DNA of 64,000 nucleotides from Streptomyces musisoli (GCF_016741855.1 NZ_JAERRH010000013.1:62001-126000), one strand, 5' to 3'. Shown: positions 51,185 to 61,025, counted from the first letter of the stretch. Program-made: numbers and translations. Notes: generated from the sequence alone by a model not told the origin.

Positions 51185-51295
51185 ACCGCCGCCGCGCGGT
51201 GCGCCCCGCAGGTGGGGCGCACTCGCACGGCACGCCCTCGGCGGGGAAAGATGGGCGGTGAGCGAACGATCCCACCGATGCGGAGGAACGGACTC

Positions 51296-52936
51296 ATGCC
51301 GCACGAGCGAGCCGGCCGGCCGGCCGGTCCCGAGGACCTTGTCGACGTGGCCCGGCTGGTCACGGCGTACTACACGACGCAGCCCGATCCGGCCGACCCG
51401 GGCCAGCGGGTGGCGTTCGGCACCTCGGGGCACCGCGGTTCGTCCCTGGCCGGCGCCTTCAACGAGGACCACATCGCCGCCACCAGCCAGGCCATCTGCG
51501 AGTACCGGGCGGCCCAGGGCACGGACGGCCCGCTCTTCCTCGGCGCCGACACCCACGCCCTGTCGGAACCGGCGAAGGCCACCGCACTGGAGGTCTTCGC
51601 CGCCAACGAGGTGACCGTGCTCATCGACGCCGCGGACGGCTACACGCCCACCCCGGCCGTCTCGCACGCGATCCTGACGCACAACCGGGACCGCACCTCC
51701 CGGCTCGCCGACGGCGTGGTCGTCACCCCCTCGCACAACCCGCCCGCCGACGGCGGCTTCAAGTACAACCCGCCGAGCGGCGGCCCCGCGGCCTCCGACG
51801 CCACCTCGTGGATCCAGGACCGCGCCAACCAGATCATCACGGGCGGCCTGAAGGACGTACGCCGACTGCCGTACGCCCGCGCGCTCGCCGCGGACACCAC
51901 CGGGCGGTACGACTTCCTCGGCGCCTACGTGGACGATCTGCCGAGCGTGCTGGACCTGGACGCCATCCGGGCGGCCGGCGTGCGCATCGGCGCCGACCCG
52001 CTCGGCGGCGCCTCCGTCGCCTACTGGGGCCGGATCGCCGAACAGCACGGCATCGACCTGACCGTCGTCAACCCGCACACCGACCCCACCTGGCGATTCA
52101 TGACGCTGGACTGGGACGGCCAGATCCGCATGGACTGCTCCTCGCCGTACGCGATGGCCTCCCTCATCGAGCAGCGCGACCGTTTCCGCATCGCCACCGG
52201 CAACGACGCCGACGCCGACCGGCACGGCATCGTCACCCCGGACGCCGGCCTGATGAACCCCAACCACTACCTCGCGGTCGCCATCTCCTACCTGTACCGG
52301 CACCGCGACCGGTGGCCGGCCGCCGCGGGCATCGGCAAGACCCTCGTCTCCTCCACCATGATCGACCGTGTCGCCTCCGACCTGGGCCGCCGGCTGGTCG
52401 AGGTGCCGGTCGGGTTCAAGTGGTTCGTGGACGGACTGGCCGGCGGCGACCTGGGATTCGGCGGCGAGGAGTCGGCCGGGGCGTCCTTCCTGCGCCGCGA
52501 CGGCTCGGTGTGGACCACCGACAAGGACGGCATCATCCTGGCCCTCCTCGCCTCCGAGATCACGGCCGTCACCGACAAGACGCCCTCGGAGCACTACGCC
52601 GGCCTGACCGACCGTTTCGGCGCGCCGGCCTACGCCCGCATCGACGCCCCCGCCACCCGCGAACAGAAGGCGCTGCTGGCCAAGTTGTCGCCGTCCCAGG
52701 TCACCGCGGACACGCTGGCCGGGGAGGCGGTCACCGCCGTCCTGACCGAGGCACCCGGCAACGGCGCCGCGATCGGCGGGATCAAGGTCACCACCGACAA
52801 CGCCTGGTTCGCCGCCCGGCCTTCGGGCACCGAGGACGTCTACAAGGTGTACGCCGAGTCATTCCTCGGCGCCGGCCATCTCGCCCGGGTGCAGGAGGAG
52901 GCCCAGGCGGTGGTGCTGGGAGCGCTCGGCGCCTGA
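51296..52936 (+). CDS. pgm: Phosphoglucomutase (alpha-D-glucose phosphate-specific)
   Basis: The ATG at 51296 behind GGAGGAA gives 546 residues, the standard Pgm length. Domain landmarks are FGTSGHRGSSLAGAFNE, the phosphorylated Ser 146 in TPSHNPPADGGFKYN, the metal loop GNDADADRHG, the sugar-binding GGEESAGASFLR and the phosphate-binding ARPSGTEDVYKVYAES. It interconverts glucose-1-phosphate and glucose-6-phosphate, feeding glycogen, trehalose and cell-wall precursors. It is a single-gene transcription unit. Confidence 0.97.
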   Translation: MPHERAGRPAGPEDLVDVARLVTAYYTTQPDPADPGQRVAFGTSGHRGSSLAGAFNEDHIAATSQAICEYRAAQGTDGPLFLGADTHALSEPAKATALEVFAANEVTVLIDAADGYTPTPAVSHAILTHNRDRTSRLADGVVVTPSHNPPADGGFKYNPPSGGPAASDATSWIQDRANQIITGGLKDVRRLPYARALAADTTGRYDFLGAYVDDLPSVLDLDAIRAAGVRIGADPLGGASVAYWGRIAEQHGIDLTVVNPHTDPTWRFMTLDWDGQIRMDCSSPYAMASLIEQRDRFRIATGNDADADRHGIVTPDAGLMNPNHYLAVAISYLYRHRDRWPAAAGIGKTLVSSTMIDRVASDLGRRLVEVPVGFKWFVDGLAGGDLGFGGEESAGASFLRRDGSVWTTDKDGIILALLASEITAVTDKTPSEHYAGLTDRFGAPAYARIDAPATREQKALLAKLSPSQVTADTLAGEAVTAVLTEAPGNGAAIGGIKVTTDNAWFAARPSGTEDVYKVYAESFLGAGHLARVQEEAQAVVLGALGA

Positions 52937-52964
52937 CCGGAGCGCGGGGCGGCCCCCGGAAGGG

Positions 52965-53091
52965 GGGTCGCCCGTGGCTCAGCCGCGTCCGCGACCCCGG
53001 CCTACGGGTCAGGGGCCGCCCGTGACTCAACCACGTCCGCGGCCCCGGCCTACGGGTCGGGGGCCGCCCTCGGCTCAGCCGCGTCCGCGGC
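52965..53091. repeat. About 51-bp direct repeats after pgm
   Basis: Two and a half copies of a unit containing CCGCGTCCGCG, CCCCGGCCTACGGGTC and GGGGCCGCCC run up to and into the 3' end of the convergent SGNH esterase gene (Gly/Arg codons GRGRG). Part of its C-terminus is thus repeat-derived. Confidence 0.8.
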
Positions 53092-53992
53092 CCCGCTCCA
53101 ACCGGTCCAGCACGGCCTGTGCCATGGCCGCCTCACCCTTGGCGTTGGGGTGCGCCGGGGCCGCGGGCGAGGCCGGCTGGAGCGGCTCGATCCAGCGGTC
53201 CGCGGGCGCCTTGCACATGTCGTGGCCGACCGTGGGGCCGTAGGTGTCCACGTACTCGGCCCGGTTCACGGCGGCCACCAGCCGCAGCATCAGGTTCAGC
53301 CGCTTCTCGGTGTCCCGCAGGTAGGGGAAGTCCTTCCGGGCGAACGGCACCTGCGGGAAGCAGCCGCTGCCGTCGTCGGGCAGCAGGTCCGGGTAGCCGA
53401 CGACGACCACCCGGGCGTGCGGCGCCCGGGCGTGCACCTCCCGCAGCACCCGGTCGACCTTCGGCGCCGTCCGCACGACGGCGAGGGCCAACCCGTCGTA
53501 GCCGGACGCCGTGTAGGAGCGCTCGCAGGGATTGCCCGCCGGGTCCTGGGCGGCGAGGCGGGCGCAGGTGCCGATGATGGAGCCGAAACCGACGTCGTTG
53601 CCGCCGATCTGAAGGGTCACCAGGTCGGTGTGCCGGTCCAGGGCGTCGAGCTGGGGCGGGTTGCTGCCCTGGGCCCGCCACATCTCGGCGGTCGTGGCCC
53701 CGCCGCAGCTCACGTCCGTGAGCGCCGTGGCCGGGTGCCGGGCGGCCACGAGCGAGGGGTAGTCGTGGTCCGAGCGGGCGCAGTCGGCGTCCACCTGCGC
53801 CGGTATGCCGGGGCCCGAGGTGTACGAGTCGCCGAGCGCGACATAGGCGACTTCGCGGCCGTGCCCCGCGGGGTGCGCCGCCGCCGGTGTCGTGCCGGCC
53901 GCGACCAGCGCGCAGCCGCCCAACGCGGCCCCCAGTACGGCGGCCCGTCGCCGGCCTCTCGCCCCGTCCGCCGGACGCGTCTCGTGCGTCAT
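53075..53992 (-). CDS. Secreted SGNH esterase/lipase
   Basis: The 305-residue precursor has an Arg-rich N-terminus (RGRRRAAVLG), a hydrophobic core and cleavage after PAAAHP. The SGNH blocks are complete: VALGDSYTSGPGI (Ser), DVSCGGATT (Gly), TLQIGGNDVGFG (Asn) and PAHPNAKGEAAMA (His). Six Cys in the mature part probably form three disulphides, as in the Streptomyces secreted lipase (SGNH) family of this size. It acts outside the cell on esters or lipids. Confidence 0.92.
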   Translation of the reverse strand: MTHETRPADGARGRRRAAVLGAALGGCALVAAGTTPAAAHPAGHGREVAYVALGDSYTSGPGIPAQVDADCARSDHDYPSLVAARHPATALTDVSCGGATTAEMWRAQGSNPPQLDALDRHTDLVTLQIGGNDVGFGSIIGTCARLAAQDPAGNPCERSYTASGYDGLALAVVRTAPKVDRVLREVHARAPHARVVVVGYPDLLPDDGSGCFPQVPFARKDFPYLRDTEKRLNLMLRLVAAVNRAEYVDTYGPTVGHDMCKAPADRWIEPLQPASPAAPAHPNAKGEAAMAQAVLDRLERGRGRG

Positions 53993-54159
53993 GGATCCTC
54001 CCCCTGAGCCCGTTGCATCGCGCGGTGGCGGCGCCGGTCAGCGGCCCTCGCGCGTTCGACTGGGCCTGTATACCGTCCGGTAGGTCTCGCCGACCAGAAG
54101 CGGGAAGCAACGAGTTCAGGGGGAGGGGGGCGGGCAACCGCCGTGCGGGGCGGCGCCGT

Positions 54160-54447
54160 TCAGACCGCGGACGTCCGCTCCGCCGGCAGCGGCGCCTGGA
54201 GCGCGGACGCCTGCGGCAGGGACGACTGGAGCAGGGAGTCGTCCTCCGGGCGGGCCCCGGAGAGGCGGTGGCGGCCGGCGATCAGGGCCATGTCCACGTC
54301 CTTGGTGCCGGTGGCCACGCACAGGGTGTAGGAGATGTCCGCGAGCCGCTGCCGGGCCTGGGGGGTGCTGGCCTCGGCCCCGAGCAGGGTGAGGGCCTCG
54401 TACTGGGCGATGAGGTCCTTCAATACCGCGGGGTGTGCCATGAGCAT
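54160..54447 (-). CDS. DUF5133-family small protein
   Basis: The 95-residue protein starts MLMAHPAVLKDLIAQYEAL, the typical DUF5133 opening, with RQRLADISYTLCVATGT in the middle and a Pro/Ala-rich tail. These small cytoplasmic proteins occur in several copies per Streptomyces genome, sometimes near secondary-metabolism genes. Their role is unknown. The gene has only a repeat-filled stretch upstream. Confidence 0.85.
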   Translation of the reverse strand: MLMAHPAVLKDLIAQYEALTLLGAEASTPQARQRLADISYTLCVATGTKDVDMALIAGRHRLSGARPEDDSLLQSSLPQASALQAPLPAERTSAV

Positions 54448-54499
54448 GCGTTCCGCCTCCCTGGTGCGTCGCCGATGTACGAAGTCGCAGCGCGAATAC

Positions 54500-54860
54500 C
54501 CGCGCGGACGCCGGGCATGCCCGGCCGTTCCACCACCCCGGCATCCCGTCCGTCACCTCGCCCGGCATCCCGTCCCGTGCCTCCCCAGGCACCCCGACCG
54601 GCACCTTGCCCGGCATCCCGTCCGGTGCCTCCCCAGGCACCCCGACCGGCACCTCGTCCGGCACCCCGTCCGGTGCCTCGCCCGGCACGTGGCCGTCACC
54701 TCGTCCGGCACCCCGACCGGCACCCCGTCCGGTGCCTCGCTCGGCACGTGTCCGGCACCTCGCCCGGCATCCCGCCCGGCATCCCGTCCGGCGTGCGGCC
54801 CGGGCCGGTGCGCGTGGGGCCGCCCGGCCGAGCGCCGGCGGGTCACCCGGTCGGGTGCTC
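54500..54860. repeat. Degenerate 12-60-bp repeat field
   Basis: Dozens of alternating CCCGGCATCCCGTCCG, GGCACCCCGACCGGCACC and GTCCGGTGCCTCGC blocks fill the gap between the DUF5133 gene and the adenosine deaminase gene. Long open frames on both strands here are repeat artefacts. No gene is supported between 54448 and 54920. Confidence 0.85.
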
Positions 54861-54920
54861 TCCCGCCGGTGTCCGCCCGATCCGGGCATGTTGTCGTGAT
54901 GCGTCCGTGATCATGCCCCT

Positions 54921-56537
54921 GTGACTCTGCAACGTCGAAGTGCCGTCAGCCGCCGGGTGGTTCCGGCCGCGCTCGGCACCCTCAGTGTCCTGTCCCTGCT
55001 GTCCGCCCTGCCCGCCGCCGCCCAGCCGGCACACCAGGACGACCGGCCCGCCGCCCCGCCGCCCCGCCGGGTCACGGCGGCGGAGGCCCGCACGGACGCC
55101 TACCTCCGCTCGCTGCGCGACCGGCCCGCGGCCCTGCGCGACTTCTTCCGGCACCTGCCCAAGGGCGGAGACCTGCACAACCACCTCTCCGGCGCGGTGT
55201 CCACGGAGTACCTGATCGAGCTGGCCGCCGAGGACGGCCTGTGCATCGACACCACGAGGCTGGCCGCCGTCACCCCGCCGTGCGGCCCCGGCACCCGCCC
55301 GGCCGCCGACGCGCGCACCGACCGGGCCTTCCGCGACGCGGTGATCCGCGCCTGGTCGATGGAGGACTTCCCGCCCGACCGGAACGGGCACGACCACTTC
55401 TTCGCCACCTTCGACAAGTTCGGCGAGGTCACCTGGCGGCACCGGGGCAAGCTGCTCGCCGAGGTCGCCGACACGGTCGTCGGCAACAACCAGTTCTATC
55501 TGGAGACGATGGTCACCCCCGCCTCCGACGGAGCGAAGAAGCTCGCCGCCCAGGTCGGCTGGGACGACGACCTCGCCGCCCTGCACCGCAGGCTGGTCGC
55601 GGACGGCAAGCTGGACCGGCTGGTCGCCGAGGCCCGCAGGGAGGCCGACGACGGCGACGCCGAGTTCCGCGCCGCCGAGCACTGCGGAACCCCGCAGGCC
55701 CGGCCCGCCTGCGGTCTCACCGTGCGCTGGGTCTCCCAGGCGTCCCGGGGCAGCTCGCCGGAGCGGGTCTTCACCCAGCTCGCCCTCGGCATGCGGCTGG
55801 CCGAGGCCGATCCTCGGTTCGTCGCCGTGAACCTCGTCCAGCCCGAGGACTGGGACAGCTCCCTGCGCGACTACAGCCTCCAGATGCGGATGGTCGGCTA
55901 TCTGCGCGGTCGTTACCCGGGGGCCCACGTCACCCTGCACGCCGGCGAGTTGTGGCCCGGGCTGGTCAAGCCCGAGGACCTGAAGTTCCACATCGCGCAG
56001 GCCGTGGACGTCGCCCGCACCGAGCGCGTCGGACACGGCGTCGACCTCGTCCACGAGGACGGCTGGCAGCGCACCGCCCGCACCATGGCGGACCGCGAGG
56101 TGGCCGTGGAGGTGCCCTTCTCCAGCAACGCCCAGATCCTCGGTGTCAAGGGCGCCGACCACCCCTTCGGCACCTACCGCCGCTACGGCGTCCCCGTCGT
56201 CCTCGCCACGGACGACCCCGGCGTGTCCCGCATCGACATCAGCCACGAGTACCGGTACGCCGCCGACACCTACGGCCTGCGGTACCCCGAGCTGAAGGAC
56301 CTCGCCCGCGCCTCCCTGGAGTACGGCTTCCTGCCCGGCGCGAGCCTGTGGCAGGGGAACCCCACCGCCACCGGCTACCGCCCGGTCGCCGCCTGCCGTG
56401 CCGAACACCCCGGTCTGCCCGTGCGCGGCGCGACCTGCCGTCACCTGCTCGTGGCGAGCGCCAGGGCCCGCCTCGAATGGCGCCAGGAGGCCGCCTTCGC
56501 CGCCTTCGAACAGGCACACGCCCGCTCGGCGCGCTGA
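54921..56537 (+). CDS. Secreted adenosine deaminase-like enzyme
   Basis: The GTG at 54921 opens a 538-residue precursor with a signal peptide (VVPAALGTLSVLSLLSALP, cleavage near AAA). The amidohydrolase motifs are DLHNHLSGAV (zinc His pair), TLHAGELWPG (His, Glu), RVGHGVDLV (His) and LATDDPGVSR (Asp). The extended N-terminal region and secretion resemble ADGF/CECR1-like adenosine deaminases. It would deaminate extracellular adenosine or deoxyadenosine for purine salvage. In 56538-56805 downstream only short frames exist; one resembles a gene remnant but is not classifiable. Confidence 0.9.
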   Translation: MTLQRRSAVSRRVVPAALGTLSVLSLLSALPAAAQPAHQDDRPAAPPPRRVTAAEARTDAYLRSLRDRPAALRDFFRHLPKGGDLHNHLSGAVSTEYLIELAAEDGLCIDTTRLAAVTPPCGPGTRPAADARTDRAFRDAVIRAWSMEDFPPDRNGHDHFFATFDKFGEVTWRHRGKLLAEVADTVVGNNQFYLETMVTPASDGAKKLAAQVGWDDDLAALHRRLVADGKLDRLVAEARREADDGDAEFRAAEHCGTPQARPACGLTVRWVSQASRGSSPERVFTQLALGMRLAEADPRFVAVNLVQPEDWDSSLRDYSLQMRMVGYLRGRYPGAHVTLHAGELWPGLVKPEDLKFHIAQAVDVARTERVGHGVDLVHEDGWQRTARTMADREVAVEVPFSSNAQILGVKGADHPFGTYRRYGVPVVLATDDPGVSRIDISHEYRYAADTYGLRYPELKDLARASLEYGFLPGASLWQGNPTATGYRPVAACRAEHPGLPVRGATCRHLLVASARARLEWRQEAAFAAFEQAHARSAR

Positions 56538-56805
56538 CGCCGAGTTCGGCGACAGCACCGACACCAGCGTTCGACCTGGACCGCCCGGCATCCGCCCGAC
56601 CGGTTCTGCCACCTCGTCCACGGCGTCCCGGAGGCCCTCGTCCCGCTCACCGTCCGCACCGCGCACGAGCGGGGTGCGGCGGTCTGCGGGCCGGTGACGG
56701 CGAACCGCCCGATCCCTGGGCCGCGTTGACCCCGGCGCTGACCCGCGGGGACGCTGTGGAAGGCTGAGGAGATCCACATCCGCGGCACGGGAGGCAGCAA
56801 CCGGC

Positions 56806-57459
56806 ATGGCCGTCATCCACCACACCACCCTCAAGCCGACCAAGGTCGAACTCCTCGCCGGCTGGCTCCCCACCCGCCCGTGGTACCGCGGCGGCCCCGA
56901 CCCGGTCCTGGAGAAGTCCGGCGGCTTCCGGCTGGACGACCCCGAGGGCGAGGTCGGCATCGAGTTCATGGTGGCCACCGACACCACTGACCCCGAGCGG
57001 ACCGCGTACCTGGTACCGCTCACCTACCGCGGAGCGCCGCTGGACGGTGCCGAGCACGCCCTGGTCGGCACGACGGAACACGGGGTGCTGGGCACGCGCT
57101 GGGTCTACGACGGCTGTCACGACCCGGTGCTGACCGACGAGTTGCTGTCGCTGATCGCAGGCCGGGCGCAGGCGATGGCGCAGAGCGTGAGCGACACACC
57201 CGACCACGAGGTGACCCGCTCCCACACCGGCTCCGGCGAGATCCCGGCGGGGTTCACGCCGGAGCCGGCCGACGACCGGGACGGCACCCGCCTGCCCGTA
57301 CCCGACGGCACGGTCCTTCGGATCCACCGCGTCCTCAGCCCCGTCGCCGACAACCCGCCGCCGGCGCCGCGGGGAGCCCTCGGCCATGTCGCCGGCGGCT
57401 GGCCGGGTGCGGACGACGGCCGGCTGCGGGCCGTCTTCGTGACGCTGCGTCCCGCCTGA
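56806..57459 (+). CDS. Maltokinase N-terminal-cap-like protein
   Basis: The 217-residue protein begins MAVIHHTTLKPTKVELLAGW and continues with LPTRPWYRGG, FMVATDT, YLVPLTYRGAPLDGAE and GTTEHGVLGTRWVYDGCHDPV. These blocks match the N-terminal cap of actinobacterial maltokinases (Pep2/Mak) without the kinase domain. Stand-alone cap proteins are common in Streptomyces; they may bind sugar or partner with kinases, but activity is unproven. It starts at an ATG 268 bp after the deaminase gene. Confidence 0.82.
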   Translation: MAVIHHTTLKPTKVELLAGWLPTRPWYRGGPDPVLEKSGGFRLDDPEGEVGIEFMVATDTTDPERTAYLVPLTYRGAPLDGAEHALVGTTEHGVLGTRWVYDGCHDPVLTDELLSLIAGRAQAMAQSVSDTPDHEVTRSHTGSGEIPAGFTPEPADDRDGTRLPVPDGTVLRIHRVLSPVADNPPPAPRGALGHVAGGWPGADDGRLRAVFVTLRPA

Positions 57460-57683
57460 TCCGGGCAGGCGCCCTGAGCGGGCGTCCGCCCACGCGGACA
57501 GCTGTCTGGCATGGACCGGACAAATCTGTCACTCTTTCGGCAGTCCGCGCTCCGACCCACAGGAGCGCGGCGCACCTCCGCACCGCGATCGCGCAAGCAC
57601 CGCCCAGGACCGCCCCGGCGCACCCCAGCCGGCCGGGCGGTCGCCGAGCAGGCCGGACCCCGGCCGCCGCAAAGGAGTAGCGT

Positions 57684-59540
57684 GTGAGATCGACCCCCCA
57701 CAAGGCCCTCGGCGCCGGTGCGCTCACCGTCGCCGCGGTGGCCGCGCTCGTCCTCCCCAGCACCCCCGCCGCAGCCCGTCCGGCCACCGCCCCCGCCGCC
57801 TGCACACCGGCCCAGGTGGTCACCAACGGCGGCTTCGAGAGCGGGACTTCACCGTGGACGGCCTCCTCGTCCACCGTGATCACCAGCCGCTCGGGCCAGA
57901 CCGCCCACGGCGGCGGCTCCTACGCCTGGCTGGACGGAGTCGGCGGCACCCACACCGACACCCTCACCCAAAGCGTCACCGTCCCGGCCGGGTGCAGCAC
58001 CGCCACCCTCACCTTCTGGCTGCACATCGACACGGCCGAGCGGACCACGTCCGTCGCCTACGACAAGCTGACGGCCGAGATCGGCTCCACGACGCTGGCC
58101 ACCTACTCGAACCTCGACAAGAACACCGGCTACGTCCAGAAGTCATTCGACGTGTCGTCGTTCGCCGGTCAGACCGTGGACCTCTCCTTCACCGGTACCG
58201 AGGACTCCAGCCTCCAGACGAGCTTCGTCCTGGACGACGTCGCCCTCGACACCTCCGGCGGCACCACGCCCCCGCCCGGCGACTCAACCCGCACCCCGGC
58301 GGCACCCGCGTACACCGTGAACCTGAGCAGCGACACGAGCGGCACCGTCTGGACCGGGCACGAGAGCGTGACCTTCACCAACGCCTCCGCCACCGCGCTC
58401 GGCGAGGTCTACCTGCGGCTGTGGGACAACTACCACGGCACCTGCGGCGCGATGCCGATCAAGGTCGGCAACGTCACCGGTGGCACCGCCGGCGACCTCT
58501 CCGTGGCCTGCACCGCCCTGAAGATCACCCTGCCGGCCCCGCTCGCCCAGGGCCAGAGCGCCACGATCGGCTTCGACCTCGGCATCACCGTGCCGAGCGG
58601 CGCCGACCGCTTCGGCCACGACGGCGCGTTCAGCTTCATCGGCAACGCGCTGCCCGTCCTCGCGGTCCGCGACGGCGCGGGCTGGCACCTGGACCCGTAC
58701 ACGAACAACGGCGAGTCCTTCTACTCCCTGGCCGCCGACTTCAAGGTGACCCTCGACCACCCGAGCACCCTGCTCGTCCCGGCCACCGGCACCTCCACCG
58801 ACACCCCCGGCGGCAGCGGCCGTACGGTCACCACGGCAACCGCGAGCAAGGTCCGCGACTTCGCCTGGGGGGCCGGGCCCTTCACCAGGATCTCCGGCAC
58901 CTCGGCCGGGGGCGTCCCGGTGAACATCTACTCCGTCACCGGCATCAGCTCCTCCAGCGCCCAGTCGATGCTCAGCACCGCCAAGACCGCCGTCGACGCC
59001 CACGCGGCCCGCTTCGGCGCCTACCCGTACGGCGAGCTGGACGCCGTCATCGACAACAACTACTGGTTCGGCGGGATGGAGTACCCGGGATTCGTCCTGG
59101 ACCTCGTCAGCACCACCGCCCTCACCCACGAGATCGGCCACCAGTGGTGGTACGGCATCGTCGGTGACGACGAGTACAACGGCCCCTGGCTGGACGAGGC
59201 CTTCACCGACTACGCCACCGACCTCGCCCTCGGCAAGACCGGCAGCAACTGCTGGAGCAGCGTCTCCTGGGCCTCCAGCGCCGAGAAGATCACCAACTCG
59301 ATGGCCTACTGGGACGCGCACTCCTCCCGGTACTCCACCGTCGTCTACGGCTACGGCAAGTGCGCCCTGCACGACCTGCGGCGCGTCCTCGGCGACACCG
59401 CCATGGCCAAGCTGATGAAGGACTACGCCACCGCCCACTGGTACGGCGTGTCCACCACGGCCGAGTTCAAGGCGGCGGCCCAGGCCGCCACGAGCACCGA
59501 CCTGACCTCCTTCTGGACCCAGCACCGCATCGAGGGATGA
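57684..59540 (+). CDS. Secreted M1-family metallopeptidase with N-terminal binding domain
   Basis: The GTG at 57684 starts a 618-residue precursor with a clear signal peptide (to AAARP). Residues about 40-195 form a jelly-roll carbohydrate-binding-like domain (NGGFESGTSPWTASS). The rest is an M1 aminopeptidase: the substrate loop GGMEYPGFV, the zinc motif HEIGHQWWY at 482 onward, the third ligand Glu in NGPWLDEAFTDYATD, and YGYGKCALHDLRRVLG. It trims peptides outside the cell. The fusion of a binding domain in front suggests anchoring to polymer or wall. Confidence 0.92.
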   Translation: MRSTPHKALGAGALTVAAVAALVLPSTPAAARPATAPAACTPAQVVTNGGFESGTSPWTASSSTVITSRSGQTAHGGGSYAWLDGVGGTHTDTLTQSVTVPAGCSTATLTFWLHIDTAERTTSVAYDKLTAEIGSTTLATYSNLDKNTGYVQKSFDVSSFAGQTVDLSFTGTEDSSLQTSFVLDDVALDTSGGTTPPPGDSTRTPAAPAYTVNLSSDTSGTVWTGHESVTFTNASATALGEVYLRLWDNYHGTCGAMPIKVGNVTGGTAGDLSVACTALKITLPAPLAQGQSATIGFDLGITVPSGADRFGHDGAFSFIGNALPVLAVRDGAGWHLDPYTNNGESFYSLAADFKVTLDHPSTLLVPATGTSTDTPGGSGRTVTTATASKVRDFAWGAGPFTRISGTSAGGVPVNIYSVTGISSSSAQSMLSTAKTAVDAHAARFGAYPYGELDAVIDNNYWFGGMEYPGFVLDLVSTTALTHEIGHQWWYGIVGDDEYNGPWLDEAFTDYATDLALGKTGSNCWSSVSWASSAEKITNSMAYWDAHSSRYSTVVYGYGKCALHDLRRVLGDTAMAKLMKDYATAHWYGVSTTAEFKAAAQAATSTDLTSFWTQHRIEG

Positions 59541-59625
59541 CGGACACCCACATGGGTCAAACACCGGCCGCGGATGGCTTCGTTGGGCGGAACCCGGAGT
59601 GCGCGACGACCCGGCCCCGGGTCAG

Positions 59626-60468
59626 ATGGACTTCGTGCGAAACTCCATAGCCCGTATCCGCGGCCGGTCCCGCCGGTGCCTGTTCACCGGCGCCCTGACC
59701 GGCCTGCTCCTGCTCCTGTCCAGCCCCCCGGCCCTGCCCGACCCGACCGGGGGCGCACTCGTGCGCGGCAGCGCCTACATGGGCATCGGTGTCCTCGCCC
59801 ACGACGGCACCGCCGGCACCCCGCCCCCCGCCCCCCGCGCCTCCCAGACCGAGGGCGTGGACGTCTCCAGCCACCAGGAGGACGTCGACTGGCCCTCGCT
59901 CTGGGACAGCGGCACCCGGTGGGCGTACACGAAGGCCACGGAGGGGACGTACTACACCAACCCCTACTTCACCCAGCAGTACGACGGCTCGTACGACAGC
60001 GGCATGATCCGCGGCGCGTACCACTTCGCCACCCCCGACACGGCCGGCGGCGCCGCCCAGGCCGACTACTTCCTGGCGCACGGCGGCGGCTGGTCGAAGG
60101 ACGGCAAGACCCTCCCCGGCGTCCTCGACATCGAGTGGAACCCCTACGGCGACGCCTGCTACGGCTTGTCCAAGAGCGCCATGGTCGACTGGATCCGCGA
60201 CTTCCTCGACCGTTACAAGTCCCGCACCGGCCGGGACGCGGTCATCTACACGGCCACCAACTGGTGGGACGAGTGCACCGGCGACCACGCCGGCTTCGGC
60301 CCGACGAACCCGCTGTGGGTCGCCCGCTACGCCTCGACCGTGGGCACGCTGCCGGCGGGCTGGTCGTCGTACACGATGTGGCAGTACACCTCCACCGGCC
60401 CGGCGGTCGGCGACCACGACCGGTTCAACGGCTCCCAGGAGAAGCTCGGGGACTTCGCCACCGGGTGA
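59626..60468 (+). CDS. Secreted GH25 muramidase (lysozyme)
   Basis: The ATG at 59626 gives 280 residues with a basic N-terminus, a hydrophobic segment (LFTGALTGLLLLLSS) and a linker. The GH25 barrel follows: EGVDVSSHQEDVDW (catalytic Asp region), YTKATEGTYYTNPYF, GAYHFATPDTAGGAAQADYF in part and GVLDIEWNP (Asp-x-Glu). It cleaves peptidoglycan between N-acetylmuramate and N-acetylglucosamine. A GTG at 59599 is an alternative start. It lies 85 bp after the M1 peptidase gene and could share its transcript. Confidence 0.92.
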   Translation: MDFVRNSIARIRGRSRRCLFTGALTGLLLLLSSPPALPDPTGGALVRGSAYMGIGVLAHDGTAGTPPPAPRASQTEGVDVSSHQEDVDWPSLWDSGTRWAYTKATEGTYYTNPYFTQQYDGSYDSGMIRGAYHFATPDTAGGAAQADYFLAHGGGWSKDGKTLPGVLDIEWNPYGDACYGLSKSAMVDWIRDFLDRYKSRTGRDAVIYTATNWWDECTGDHAGFGPTNPLWVARYASTVGTLPAGWSSYTMWQYTSTGPAVGDHDRFNGSQEKLGDFATG

Positions 60469-60483
60469 CTGCCATGGCCGTCC

Positions 60484-61014
60484 TCAGTCGACGTCGACGT
60501 CGTCGAACAGCGCGTGCATCGCGCCGAGCACCCGCAGGCAGGCGTCGACGTCCGCCATGGTGACATCGTCGTCCACCCGGCGCAGCAGTTCGTGCTCGCG
60601 GGCCCGCACCGCCCCGATCGCCGTCCGGCCGGGGTCGGTGAGCCGGATCAGCGAGGACCGGCGGTGCGCCGGGTTCGGCACGCTCTCCACCAGGTCCTGC
60701 CGCGCCGCGTCGTTCACCATGCGCTGGACGAACTGCCGGCTGAGCGCCTGCGCACGGCCCATCTGCGGGACCGTCATCGGCCCCCGGGCGCGCAGCAGAT
60801 CGAGCACCGCGCGGACACCGACCGACAGGCCCTCGATCGGCGCGGCCTCCTCCACCTTGCGCTGCACGCGCCGGTAGAGCGGGCCGACCAGGTCGAAGAC
60901 CTCGGTGAGGCGTTCGGCCAGCTCGTCCCGGGACGGTTCGGGGGCGGCGGGGGCGGCGGGGGCGGCGGGGGCGGCGGGGGAGCCGGGCGCGGGTGCGGTG
61001 TGGTCGTCCTTCAT
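60484..61014 (-). CDS. MarR-family regulator
   Basis: The 176-residue protein has an N-terminal Ala/Pro repeat tail (SPAAPAAPAAPAAP) followed by a MarR winged helix: GLSVGVRAVLDLLRARGPMT in part, VPQMGRAQALSRQFVQRMV and NPAHRRSSLIRLTDPGR. It is divergent from an alpha/beta hydrolase gene, with repeated sequence elements in the 69-bp gap. It probably represses both genes and responds to a small aromatic or ester ligand. Confidence 0.9.
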   Translation of the reverse strand: MKDDHTAPAPGSPAAPAAPAAPAAPEPSRDELAERLTEVFDLVGPLYRRVQRKVEEAAPIEGLSVGVRAVLDLLRARGPMTVPQMGRAQALSRQFVQRMVNDAARQDLVESVPNPAHRRSSLIRLTDPGRTAIGAVRAREHELLRRVDDDVTMADVDACLRVLGAMHALFDDVDVD

Positions 61015-61025
61015 GCGACCAGGAT

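Noticed and set aside
54500..54860. Pro/Arg-rich open frames on both strands
   Set aside because: They come only from the repeat field; there is no consistent ribosome site or fold.
56538..56805. Possible gene remnant after the adenosine deaminase gene
   Set aside because: A short stretch reads like protein (LVHGVPEALVPLTVRTAHER), but there is no start, length or family match.
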